Below, piece by piece: positions 16,110 through 23,788 of a stretch of 64,000 nt of DNA (position 1 is its first letter; every line of letters begins with the position of its first letter). The stretch lies in NCBI GenBank assembly GCA_036015235.1, contig CP107926.1, positions 3,228,001 through 3,292,000 on the forward strand, in the 5' to 3' direction. The translations under genes and the position numbers were made by a program. This DNA comes from Streptomyces sp. NBC_00433. Lineage in GTDB: Bacteria > Actinomycetota > Actinomycetes > Streptomycetales > Streptomycetaceae. The notes below the pieces were generated by a model. That model saw nothing but the letters and a program-made list of their open reading frames with translations. It made no database searches and was not told the origin of the DNA.

Positions 16110-17713
16110 GCGTGAGCCTTCCCTTCGCCGGACCTGCCGGCGTCCTCAGTGGGGCCGGGCGGCACACCCGTTCGCGAACCGGCCGCCGCCGTCATGATCA
16201 CTTCCTTGCCGAACCGCTCCCGCGGGATGTCCGCGACGATCCGGCCGCGGGCCATCACCACGATGCGGTGGCAGATCCAGAGCAGCTCCTCCAGTTCGGA
16301 GGAGGCGACCAGGACGGCGAGGCCGTCCTGCGCGGCCGTGTCGATGAGGCTGTAGATCTCCGCCTTGGCGCCGACGTCGACCCCGCGGGTCGGCTCGTCG
16401 AGCAGCAGCAGCTTGGGCTTCGCGGCGAGCCAGCGGCCGAAGACCGCCTTCTGCTGGTTCCCGCCGGACAGCGAGCTGATCGGCTGCTCCTGGCTGTGCA
16501 GCCGCACACCGAGGTCCTTGACGATGCCCGCCGCGTGCTCCTTGTCGTGCCGGGGGCGCAGCACACCGCGGCGGCTGATCTGGCGCAGCGTGGTGAGCGT
16601 GACATTCCAGCGCACCGAGTGCGCGGGGAGCAGCGACTGGACCTTGCGGTCCTCGGGCACCAGGCCGATGCCGGCCGCGACCGACTCGGCCGGGTGCCGC
16701 GGGTGGAAGTCGGCGCCGTCGAAGGCCACCGAGCCGCCGGTGCGGGGCTGGGCACCCATGACGGTGTGCAGCAGCCGGCTGCGCCCCGAGCCCATCAGGC
16801 CTGCCACGCCGACGATCTCGCCGGCCCGTACGTCCAGGTCGACCGGGCCGAGGCCGTCCGCGGTCAGGCCTCGTACGCTCAGCGTCGCCGTACGCTCCAC
16901 CGACGGCGGCGGCGCCAGGTCCGCGCGGGCCAGCTCGCTGCCGACCATCTCGCGGATCATCCGCTCCTCGGTCGCCTCCGCCGGCGTCAGGTCCGCGACC
17001 AGCCGGCCGGTGCGCAGCACCACCACCCGGTCGGCCACCGACCGCACTTCGTCCAGCCGGTGCCCGATGAAGAGCACCGCTCCCCCGGCGGCGGCATGCG
17101 CACGCGCCAGGTCCAGGACGCGTTCGGCCTCGACCGGGCCGAGGGAGGAGGTCGGCTCGTCCAGGATCAGCACGACGGGGCGGTGGCCCCAGGCCTTGGC
17201 GATCTCGATCATCTGCCGTACGGGGACCGGGAATCGGCCGACCGGGCGGTCGACGTCGACACCGGTCACCCCGACCTCGGCCAGCAGCGTCCTGGCCTCC
17301 GCCCTGGTGCCCGCCCGGTCGACCACCACCTTGCCGAGCGGGCGGCTGTCGGCCCGCTGCGGGCGGCGGCCGAGCAACAGGTTCTCCGCCACGCTGAGTT
17401 GGCCGACCAGCGGGAATTCCTGGGCCACCATGGCCACCCCCATGTCGCGGGAGTGGTCGGGGCGGCCCGGCTGCAACTGCCGCCCGGCGATGCTGATGGC
17501 GCCCGTGGTGGGCGTGACGGTGCCGGACAGCACGCCCATCAGGGTGGACTTGCCCGCCCCGTTCTCGCCGACCACCGCCACGATCTGACCGCGGGCCAGG
17601 TCGAGTCGGGGGATGTCGAGCACCTTCACCGGCCCGTAGACCTTGCTCACGTCGCGGAGCGAGACGGCGATGTCGGTGGGCGCGCTCGTCCGCTCGCCGA
17701 GCGGCGTGCCCAT
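16106..17713 (-). CDS. Sugar ABC transporter ATP-binding protein (RbsA/AraG type, two NBDs)
   Basis: A 535-residue tandem ATPase. The first domain has Walker A GENGAGKST and Walker B VLILDEPTSSL. The second has the degenerate loop GLMGSGRSRLL typical of this family, the signature LSGGNQQKAVFGRWLA and Walker B LLLLDEPTRGVD. This two-domain layout is that of RbsA, AraG and XylG. It energises uptake through the permease encoded downstream. Starts and stops overlap on both sides (TGATG at 17711-17715 with the binding protein, ATGA at 16106-16109 with the permease), so the three genes are one operon. Confidence 0.9.
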   Translation of the reverse strand: MGTPLGERTSAPTDIAVSLRDVSKVYGPVKVLDIPRLDLARGQIVAVVGENGAGKSTLMGVLSGTVTPTTGAISIAGRQLQPGRPDHSRDMGVAMVAQEFPLVGQLSVAENLLLGRRPQRADSRPLGKVVVDRAGTRAEARTLLAEVGVTGVDVDRPVGRFPVPVRQMIEIAKAWGHRPVVLILDEPTSSLGPVEAERVLDLARAHAAAGGAVLFIGHRLDEVRSVADRVVVLRTGRLVADLTPAEATEERMIREMVGSELARADLAPPPSVERTATLSVRGLTADGLGPVDLDVRAGEIVGVAGLMGSGRSRLLHTVMGAQPRTGGSVAFDGADFHPRHPAESVAAGIGLVPEDRKVQSLLPAHSVRWNVTLTTLRQISRRGVLRPRHDKEHAAGIVKDLGVRLHSQEQPISSLSGGNQQKAVFGRWLAAKPKLLLLDEPTRGVDVGAKAEIYSLIDTAAQDGLAVLVASSELEELLWICHRIVVMARGRIVADIPRERFGKEVIMTAAAGSRTGVPPGPTEDAGRSGEGKAHA

Positions 17714-18894
17714 CAGCCGATGCCCAGTTCGTTGAGCTTGGCCTGGTAGTCGCTGAGGTTGGCCTGCGTCACGAGGCCCACACCGGAGCTGATCGTGCTG
17801 CCGTCGGACTCCAGGTAGGGCTTGACCAGGTCCAGGGTGGCCTGCTTGCCCAGCACCTTGAGCGCCGCGAGCAGGTACGCGCCGGTGTAGCCCTGCTGGT
17901 AGGGCTCCTGGAGGACGGTGGCCTGGATGACGCCCGACTGCACGAACTTCAGGGTCTGCGGGTCGCTGTCGTCCGAGATGATCTTGACCCGGCCGGTCTT
18001 GCCCGCCGCCTGCACGGCCTGGCCCGCGGACGGGCCGTCGTAGGAGTACACCCCGTAGAGGCCGTTGATGTTCGGGTTGGTCTGGATCGCGGTCTGCGCG
18101 TTGGTGAGCGCCTTGGCCGCGTCCATGCCGTCGCTGAGCTTCTGCGCGACCTTGATGTCCGTGCCCTTGAGGGCGTCCTCGAAGCCCTGGATGCGCTCGA
18201 CCGCGTTGGACGTGGTCAGCGATCCGACCAGGACCACGACCTGGCCCTTACCGCCGAGCGCCTGCTTCATCGCCTCGCCGGCCTTCTGCCCCGCCTGGTA
18301 GTTCGGGGTGCCGAGGTAGAGGGCGGCACCGTCCTCCTTCGGCAGCGGCGAGTCGATCGCCAGCACCGGGATGCCGGCCTTGTTCGCCGACGCGATCGGG
18401 GCCTTGATGGCGGTCGGGTCGATCGCCGAGACGCTCAGGCCCGTGATGCCCTGGCCGCGCAGCGTCTGGATGATCGACAGCTGCTGGTCGAGCCGGCCGT
18501 TCGCCGGGGCCTGGTAGGTGCCCTTGACGCCGAGGTCCTTGAGGCCCTTGTTGAAGCCGATCTTGCCGGCGTTCCAGTAGTCGACGGCGACGTTCACGAC
18601 CATCGCCTCGTCCAGCTTCGACAGGTCCTTGCCGGCCAGCGCCGCCTTCAGGGCGTCGTCCAGCTTCGCGAGGTTGGCGTCATTGAAGGTGATGTCGCCC
18701 TTGATCGTCACGGCGGGCGCGCTCGCGCCACCGGCGGCGGAAGTCGAGTCCGAACCCGAGCCGGAGTCGCCCGCCCCGCTCTTGCTGCACGCCGCCGCGC
18801 CGGCCACCACCGCGAGCACGACGGCCGCGGCGCCGCACCTGCGTCCCATCCTCAGCCCGGCTCGTCCGACCCGCCCACTCCGCACTGCACCCAT
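17713..18894 (-). CDS. Sugar-binding lipoprotein of the ABC transporter
   Basis: A solute-binding protein of the ribose/arabinose (periplasmic-binding protein 4) type with a lipoprotein signal ending VVAGAAACSKS, so Cys-anchored to the membrane outer face. The body shows the paired-lobe pattern (VNVAVDYWNAGKIGFNKGL, GITGLSVSAIDPTAIKAPI, GIPVLAIDSPL, VKIISDDSD). Start choice: an in-frame ATG at 18930 lies only 2 nt from the LacI-type operator and has no ribosome site, so ATG 18894 is preferred; a leaderless start at 18930 cannot be excluded. It is the first gene of the transporter operon. Substrate L-arabinose is inferred from the shared operator and neighbouring arabinofuranosidase. Confidence 0.85.
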   Translation of the reverse strand: MGAVRSGRVGRAGLRMGRRCGAAAVVLAVVAGAAACSKSGAGDSGSGSDSTSAAGGASAPAVTIKGDITFNDANLAKLDDALKAALAGKDLSKLDEAMVVNVAVDYWNAGKIGFNKGLKDLGVKGTYQAPANGRLDQQLSIIQTLRGQGITGLSVSAIDPTAIKAPIASANKAGIPVLAIDSPLPKEDGAALYLGTPNYQAGQKAGEAMKQALGGKGQVVVLVGSLTTSNAVERIQGFEDALKGTDIKVAQKLSDGMDAAKALTNAQTAIQTNPNINGLYGVYSYDGPSAGQAVQAAGKTGRVKIISDDSDPQTLKFVQSGVIQATVLQEPYQQGYTGAYLLAALKVLGKQATLDLVKPYLESDGSTISSGVGLVTQANLSDYQAKLNELGIG

Positions 18895-18931
18895 GACCAA
18901 ACATCCCGTCCGGAAAGGCTTTCCAGCCATT

Positions 18932-18945
18932 TGTTAGCGCTCACA
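18932..18945. promoter_or_regulatory. LacI-type operator upstream of the sugar ABC transporter
   Basis: TGTTAGCGCTCACA, a near-palindrome centred on GCGC. The identical 14-mer precedes the LacI-family gene at 48.1 kb and its close match lies before araD. This links the transporter and the araBDA genes in one regulon. Confidence 0.85.
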
Positions 18946-19197
18946 TATCGCTCGCGCAGAAAATCCCGTTCACGTCCTCCCGCCGTACAGGTTCACGGGT
19001 CTGCGCTACCCGTATCCCGCCGACGAGCGGGCGCCCACGCTGACCACGACCGGAAGAACTCCCTGCCGCCAGGCGGCATACCCTTCTCCCGCGTCCCACT
19101 GACGCCCGTGCGTAACCAGAAGCGACACGGCACCGCTGCGGTGCCGCAGGAGCAGCGAGCGTGCGCACCGCTCCTGGACTCCGTCGCCTCCCGAGAA

Positions 19198-19211
19198 TGT
19201 TAGCGTTCACT
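19198..19211. promoter_or_regulatory. Second, variant LacI-type operator (TGTTAGCGTTCACT)
   Basis: Differs from the consensus site at two positions. It lies about 265 bp upstream of the site at 18932, with no gene between. It could be an auxiliary looping site for the transporter promoter, or a relic of a promoter displaced when the biosynthetic cluster was inserted. Confidence 0.6.
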
Positions 19212-19279
19212 GATTACCCGTCAAGACCTCGCGCACAAATGGGCTTCCCAGCCCGGGGTGAGGAACTTGGCGCGCCCAC

Positions 19280-19690
19280 CACCCTCCGACGCGGCTCCCC
19301 GCCGGTGGTCCGGGGCGGCCCGAACAGCCCCTTCGCAGGGTGGCGACGTGCAGCTTGTCGACGCCTGGCCGCGCCGTTTCCCGCGCCCCTTTCGGCTTGC
19401 CCTCTGCCGCGGAGGGCACCCACCCGGGGGTGCACCCTACGCGCAGAGCCGAGCCCTCCAGGGGCGCGGGGAACGGCGCGCGCAACCACCCACCCGCCGG
19501 TGGTCCGGGACGGGCCGAACAGCCCCTCGGGGTCGGTGACGACCCGCGCCCCCGGTGGGGGCTGGCCGCGCCGTTCCCTGCGCCCCCGAAGGGGCGCCGC
19601 CCGCCGCAGAGGGCAACCCCCCAGGGGCGCGGGGAACGGCGCGCTCAACCACCCACCCGCCGGTGGTCCGGGGCGGGCCGGGCGGCCCGC
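19280..19690. repeat. Tandem GC-rich REP-like elements in an 810-bp gene-free stretch
   Basis: The stretch 18895-19704 has no credible gene. Its second half holds at least two full and one partial copy of an element of about 150-190 bp. Each includes CCGCCGGTGGTCCGGG, CCGAACAGCCCCT, GACGACCCGCGCCCCCGG and CAGGGGCGCGGGGAACGG. Related copies occur at about 48.2-48.3 kb and inside the megasynthase gene near 34.9 kb. Such elements are dispersed in Streptomyces genomes and can fold into long hairpins; here they mark the downstream edge of the biosynthetic cluster and may act as a terminator. Confidence 0.75.
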
Positions 19691-19704
19691 CCCGGACGGT
19701 GGCG

Positions 19705-20490
19705 TCACGCCAGCAGCGTGAGGACTTCCGCGTGGAGCGCCGCGTCGCCCGTGGCGAGGAACTGGCCGGGGGTGGTGAGGCTGAGAGGGGCGCCTGACCA
19801 CTGGGTCATGTCGCCCCCGGCGCCGGCGAGGACGGCCGCGGGGGCGAAGACGTCATATGGCTTGAGGCCGGCGTCGACGGCCAGGTCGGTGCGGCCGGCG
19901 GCGAGGAGGCCGAAGGCGTAGGAGCTGGCGCCGTAGAGGGTGTACTGGGTCCGGGTGCGCACCCGGGCGAGGCGGGCCCGGTCGGGGGCGGCGAAGAAGT
20001 CGGGGTTGGAGCAGGTGACCAGCGCGGCGGACAGGTCCGCGCAACGCCTCGTGCGGACAAAAGTGCCGTTGCGGCGGGCGAAGGCGCCGGCCAGGCCGGT
20101 CCAGCGGTCGGAGGTGGCCGGGTAGTCCATGACGCCGATCCACGGACTTCCCCCGCGGGCAAGGCCGATGAGCGTGCCGTAGACGGGAATCCCGGCGACG
20201 AAGGGGGCGGTCCCGTCGAGCGGGTCGAGCACCCACACGTGCTCGGAGTCCAGCCCGTGGGCGCCGAATTCCTCGCCCAGCACCCCGTGTTCGGGATACG
20301 CGTCGGCGATGAGTTCGCGCAGCCGGGACTCGATGAGGCGGTCGGTGGCGGTGACGTAGCTGTTGTCGGCTTTCACGTCGGGGCGTATCGCCTCAAGCGC
20401 CGCCGCGGCCAGCAGCTTGCGGGCCTCGTCGGCGAGGCGTTCGGCGAAGGCCAGCAACTCGCCGGCGTACGCATCCTCCGCGCCGCTCAT
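19705..20490 (-). CDS. Inositol-monophosphatase-family phosphatase (HisN/SuhB-like), last gene of the cluster operon
   Basis: A 261-residue Mg2+-dependent phosphatase of the IMPase fold. The metal/phosphate motifs are GEEFG, DPLDGTAPF and the late KPYDVFAPAAVLAGAGG. Members dephosphorylate inositol phosphate, histidinol phosphate or similar small phosphates in the cytosol. The ATG 20488-20490 overlaps the stop of serC (ATGA), so the two products probably act one after the other. After an aminotransferase of the phosphoserine type, the natural inference is removal of the phosphate from an amino-phosphate intermediate, the role SerB plays in serine synthesis. The true substrate is unknown. Confidence 0.82.
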   Translation of the reverse strand: MSGAEDAYAGELLAFAERLADEARKLLAAAALEAIRPDVKADNSYVTATDRLIESRLRELIADAYPEHGVLGEEFGAHGLDSEHVWVLDPLDGTAPFVAGIPVYGTLIGLARGGSPWIGVMDYPATSDRWTGLAGAFARRNGTFVRTRRCADLSAALVTCSNPDFFAAPDRARLARVRTRTQYTLYGASSYAFGLLAAGRTDLAVDAGLKPYDVFAPAAVLAGAGGDMTQWSGAPLSLTTPGQFLATGDAALHAEVLTLLA

Positions 20491-21650
20491 ACGTATTCCT
20501 CCAGGGTCTCGGCGAAGGCCCAGTCGATCCAGGGCAGCAGCAGGGCGATGTCGTCGGTGTCGACGGTGGGGCCGCCCCAGATGCGGACTCCGGGCGGCGC
20601 CTCGCGGTGCCCGGCGATGTCGTATCCGGCGCCCTCGGCCTCGATCCGCTCGCAGAGCCGGGTGGTGAAGCGCATGCGCTCCTGCCGGGGCAGCTTGTCC
20701 AACTCCGGGTGGGTGAAGGTCAGGCAGATGCTGGTCGAGGAGACGGTCGCCGGGTCGGCGGCGAGGAAGCGTACGTAGGGGTGGTCGACCACCCACGCGG
20801 CGACCGCGTCCAGATTCCGCCGGGAGCGGGCCAGCATCTCCGGCAGCCCGCCGATGCGTTCGCACCAGTCCAGTGACGCCAGGACGTCCTCGACGGCGAG
20901 CATCGAGGGCGAGTTGATGAAGAAGCCGTCGAAGACGTCGTCCAGCAGCCGCCCTTCGCGGGCGATACGGAAGAGCTTCGGCATCGGGCGGTCGGGCCGG
21001 TAGACCGCGAGGCGTTCGACGGCCGCCGGGGACAGGGCGAGCATCCCGTGGGCGCCTTCGCCGCCGAGCGCCTTCTGCCAGGACCAGGTGACCGCGTCGA
21101 GCTTCGTGAAGTCGACGTCCATGCCGAAGACCGCCGAGGTCGCGTCGCACAGGGTCAGCCCGTCGCGGACCTGCGGGATCCACTGGGCGTCGGGCACGCG
21201 GACGCCCGACGTGGTGCCGTTCCAGGGGAAGACGACGTCGTGGCCGAAGTCGACCCGCCGCAGGTCGGGCAGGCGCCCGTAGTCGGCCAGGTGGACGGTC
21301 ACCTCCGGCAGGCCCAACTGCTCGGCCACGTCGGTCAGCCAGGTGTAGCCGAAGTTCTCCCAGCAGCACACGTCGACCGCTTTGTGGCCGAGCAGATTCC
21401 ACATCGCGGTCTCGATCGCGCCGGTGTCGGAGCCGGGCACGACCGCCAGCCGGTAGCCGGGCGGCAGCCCGAGCACCTGCGCGGAGCGCGCGATCACCTC
21501 CCGCAGCCGCGCCCGCCCTTCGGGGTGGCGGTGGGAGCGCCCGACGAAGGCGCCTTTGAGGTCGCCGGGGTCCCACCCGGGTCGTTTGGCGCACGGCCCG
21601 GACGAGAACCATGGCCGCTCGGGCTTGAGTTGGGGCTTCCGCGCACGCAA
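20487..21650 (-). CDS. serC: Phosphoserine aminotransferase homologue
   Basis: A 387-residue fold-type I (class V) PLP aminotransferase of the actinobacterial SerC type: KPERPWFSSGPCAKRPGW, VPGSDTGAIETAMWN, CDATSAVFGMDVDF and the PLP lysine in WSWQKALGGEGAHG. SerC converts 3-phosphohydroxypyruvate and glutamate to phosphoserine. The start is TTG 21648-21650, preceded by GGGAAGG, which fits the normal family N-terminus; longer frames run into the dioxygenase gene. Its place within a biosynthetic operon, next to a kinase homologue of glycerate and a phosphatase, suggests a dedicated copy acting on a phosphorylated keto intermediate of the pathway rather than housekeeping serine synthesis. Confidence 0.85.
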   Translation of the reverse strand: MRARKPQLKPERPWFSSGPCAKRPGWDPGDLKGAFVGRSHRHPEGRARLREVIARSAQVLGLPPGYRLAVVPGSDTGAIETAMWNLLGHKAVDVCCWENFGYTWLTDVAEQLGLPEVTVHLADYGRLPDLRRVDFGHDVVFPWNGTTSGVRVPDAQWIPQVRDGLTLCDATSAVFGMDVDFTKLDAVTWSWQKALGGEGAHGMLALSPAAVERLAVYRPDRPMPKLFRIAREGRLLDDVFDGFFINSPSMLAVEDVLASLDWCERIGGLPEMLARSRRNLDAVAAWVVDHPYVRFLAADPATVSSTSICLTFTHPELDKLPRQERMRFTTRLCERIEAEGAGYDIAGHREAPPGVRIWGGPTVDTDDIALLLPWIDWAFAETLEEYV

Positions 21651-21682
21651 TGGTGGCCCTTCCCTGGCTGTCGTGCCGCTGC

Positions 21683-22735
21683 TCAGCGGCTGAGGCTGAC
21701 GTAGTGGCGGCGCGTGCCCCGGTACGCCATCCGGCCGTGCTGCACGACCTGGTTGTCCAGCACCAGCAGGTCGCCGGGGATCATCCGTACCGCCTTGGTG
21801 GTACGCCACAGCGCCCCGCGCAGGAAGGAGACCTCGTCCTCCTCGAAGGGCATCCCGTCACCGTACGTGGTCGTCGCCGGGTAGTCCCGCGCGGGCAGGT
21901 CGGCGGCGAAGTCGGGGTGGGAGCGCCAGTAGGAGCAGTGCAGTTCGGTCACCTGGTTGAACCACAGCTCCTCGCCGGTCTCGGGGTGCGCGGCGAAGGC
22001 CTCGCGGCGGTAGTGGTAGCGCAGGACGTCGTCGACGCCCCACTCGAAGGCGTAGCCGGACTCCGCGAGGTGGTCCGCCAGTTCGGCGCGGTCGGTCGTG
22101 CCGAAGGTGTCGGCCCAACCCGTGGCGCCGGGGCCGGACTCCTTGGCGAGGGTGCGGTGGTAGCGCACTCCGCGTGCGCGGAAGGCCTCTTTGATGTCCG
22201 GCGGGATGGCCGCGGCGGTCTCGCGGATGTCGTTGACGGGGACCTCGCCGCCGCTGGGGGCGGCGGCCTCGCAGAAGAAGAAGATGCGGCGCGGGAAGTG
22301 GGGCAGGTAGGCCATCTCGTTGTGCGGCGACAGGGTGATCCGGGAGTCCTCCTCGCTCGCCTTGAGGGCCACGTCGGAGTCGTTCTTGCGTACGGCGATG
22401 CCGCCGCGGTAGCCCAGGCCCTCGTAGCCCAGGCCGGTGACGAGCCGCTCGAAGCCCGGCCGGTCGGTGAGCGGCAGGCCGCGTACCAATACGCCGCCGC
22501 TGAGCGGGAGTTCCGCGTCCACGACCTCGCGGACCGCGCCCGCGAGCAGGTCGTCGGCGACGTCGTCGGGGGCGTCGGCCTCCAGGACCGGGATCATCCC
22601 GCCGGCGTCGGCTATCCGCTCGGGGAAGCTGGGGTGGGCGGAGCCGGCCAGGAAGGGGCGGTTCCTGATCGGCAGGCTGAAGGGGGTGCAGGGGTCGGCG
22701 AGTCGGAAGCGCGGGGCGCCGGTGCGGGCGCTCAC
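21683..22735 (-). CDS. TauD/SyrP-like Fe(II)/2-oxoglutarate dioxygenase
   Basis: A 350-residue non-haem iron hydroxylase. The iron facial triad is H-x-E (SPHNEMAYLP) with the distal His in VVQHGRMAYRG and the 2-oxoglutarate Arg in GTRRHYVSL. An H-x-E variant is usual for the SyrP/clavaminate-synthase branch. GTG 22733-22735 overlaps the methyltransferase stop (GTGA). In the analogous cyclopropanol pathway a hydroxylase converts gonyol into its diol; this enzyme is the only hydroxylase in the cluster and the natural candidate for that step. The assignment is by context, since related enzymes also hydroxylate carrier-bound amino acids. Confidence 0.85.
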   Translation of the reverse strand: MSARTGAPRFRLADPCTPFSLPIRNRPFLAGSAHPSFPERIADAGGMIPVLEADAPDDVADDLLAGAVREVVDAELPLSGGVLVRGLPLTDRPGFERLVTGLGYEGLGYRGGIAVRKNDSDVALKASEEDSRITLSPHNEMAYLPHFPRRIFFFCEAAAPSGGEVPVNDIRETAAAIPPDIKEAFRARGVRYHRTLAKESGPGATGWADTFGTTDRAELADHLAESGYAFEWGVDDVLRYHYRREAFAAHPETGEELWFNQVTELHCSYWRSHPDFAADLPARDYPATTTYGDGMPFEEDEVSFLRGALWRTTKAVRMIPGDLLVLDNQVVQHGRMAYRGTRRHYVSLSR

Positions 22736-23661
22736 CGTACGTCCCCGGTCGCCTGGGGGTGGCCGCGCAGGACGCATATCTCGTGGTAGACCGGCGCGGA
22801 CGGGTCGGTGTCCAGCAGCGCCTTGGCCTGCCGGGCGGACAGCCGGCAGCGGCCCGCGGGGTCGGCGTAGAACTCGCAGCGGACGTCCTGCTCGTAGCCG
22901 GTGCCGCGCATCGCGGCCTCCAGGGCGACGAAGAAGGAGATATCGGTGCCCGCGTGCTGGCGCACGATGCGCGAGGCGAGTTCCTCGGTCCGGTAGCCGT
23001 AGGAGCGGAAGACCTGCACCAGGGTCGCCTTGCCGATCCGGCAGCCGAGGTTGAGCACCACCTCCGCGCGCGGCGCGACCGCCTTGAGCCGGGTGAGCAG
23101 CGCCTCGATCAGGCCCATGCCTACCGAGTTGAAGGGGTGGTCGTCGAAGGCGGCCCAGGGGTAGTAGTGGGCGACGTGGTCCTCGCCGCGGTCGCCGGCG
23201 TGGGCCGCCGTCTTCAACTGGGCGGTGCGGAATTGCGCGTACATCGGGTCGTAGGGGTCGGGCACCTGTGGCAGGCACGCCACCACCACGTCGGCCGCGG
23301 CGGCCTCGGTGACGGCCTCGTGGACGTCGAGCAGGCTCACCGGGCCGTGCACCGGCCGGAAGCGGTCGGCGAGTTCGGGCGCGGCGGCGGTGAGCAGCGC
23401 GTGCGCCACCACCGGCAGCCTGGGGTCCAGGTCGCTGCCCGCCACCAGTGCCGCGGCGCAGTCCCGCAGCATGAACAGCACGTTGGCGCCGCTGCCGACG
23501 CCCACTTCGTAGACCCGGCGGCCGCTGAGCCCGGCCCTTTCCAGCCCGGCCTGGAAGGCCAGCGTCCAGGGGTCGGTGGGGTCGAAGGCGTAGTCGGGCA
23601 CCGCCTCGGGGGCGTCGAGCTGCAAGGGCCCCGTGGCGGGGCGGTCGTTGACCAGATGCAT
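22732..23661 (-). CDS. Methionine S-methyltransferase (MMT/MmtN-like)
   Basis: A 309-residue SAM-dependent methyltransferase. The SAM loop is VYEVGVGSGAN with acidic D in GSDLDPR. Beyond the fold, several blocks line up with the methyltransferase domain of plant methionine S-methyltransferase as I remember it: DPWTLAFQAGL, VVACLPQVPDPYDPM (plant GCIPQI..NP), VGMGLIEALL and LNLGCRIGKATLVQVFRSYGY (plant FNMGGRPGQAVCKRLFERRGF). This would make S-methylmethionine, the first step to DMSP. GGAGGAAT precedes the ATG. It is unlike the SET-domain enzyme reported for the Burkholderia cluster, so the same chemistry would come from a different family here. No downstream aminotransferase domain is present, unlike the plant enzyme. 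Confidence 0.8.
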   Translation of the reverse strand: MHLVNDRPATGPLQLDAPEAVPDYAFDPTDPWTLAFQAGLERAGLSGRRVYEVGVGSGANVLFMLRDCAAALVAGSDLDPRLPVVAHALLTAAAPELADRFRPVHGPVSLLDVHEAVTEAAAADVVVACLPQVPDPYDPMYAQFRTAQLKTAAHAGDRGEDHVAHYYPWAAFDDHPFNSVGMGLIEALLTRLKAVAPRAEVVLNLGCRIGKATLVQVFRSYGYRTEELASRIVRQHAGTDISFFVALEAAMRGTGYEQDVRCEFYADPAGRCRLSARQAKALLDTDPSAPVYHEICVLRGHPQATGDVR

Positions 23662-23788
23662 GTCCGGGATTCCTCCGTGTGGGCGCGGTCGGCCGCGCGG
23701 TTGTGGCGTGAGTGAGATCGGCGGGGGTCCTGCGGGGGTTCGGGGGCCGTGAGCGGGCCGGGTCGGCGCGGCGGGTCAGGGCGGCGGA

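Noticed and set aside
14908-16167. N-terminal extension of the arabinofuranosidase through the permease region
   Set aside because: The extension is Arg/His/Pro-rich shadow sequence; a signal peptide and GGAGGAGG fix the start at 14907.
19258-19800. Overlapping Pro/Arg-rich open frames in all directions
   Set aside because: They arise from the GC-rich repeat element; none has a ribosome site, family resemblance or normal codon bias.
20487-21650. SerC as a plain housekeeping gene
   Set aside because: It is translationally linked inside a 19-kb unidirectional operon with a dioxygenase and other cluster genes; a housekeeping role cannot be excluded but is less likely.
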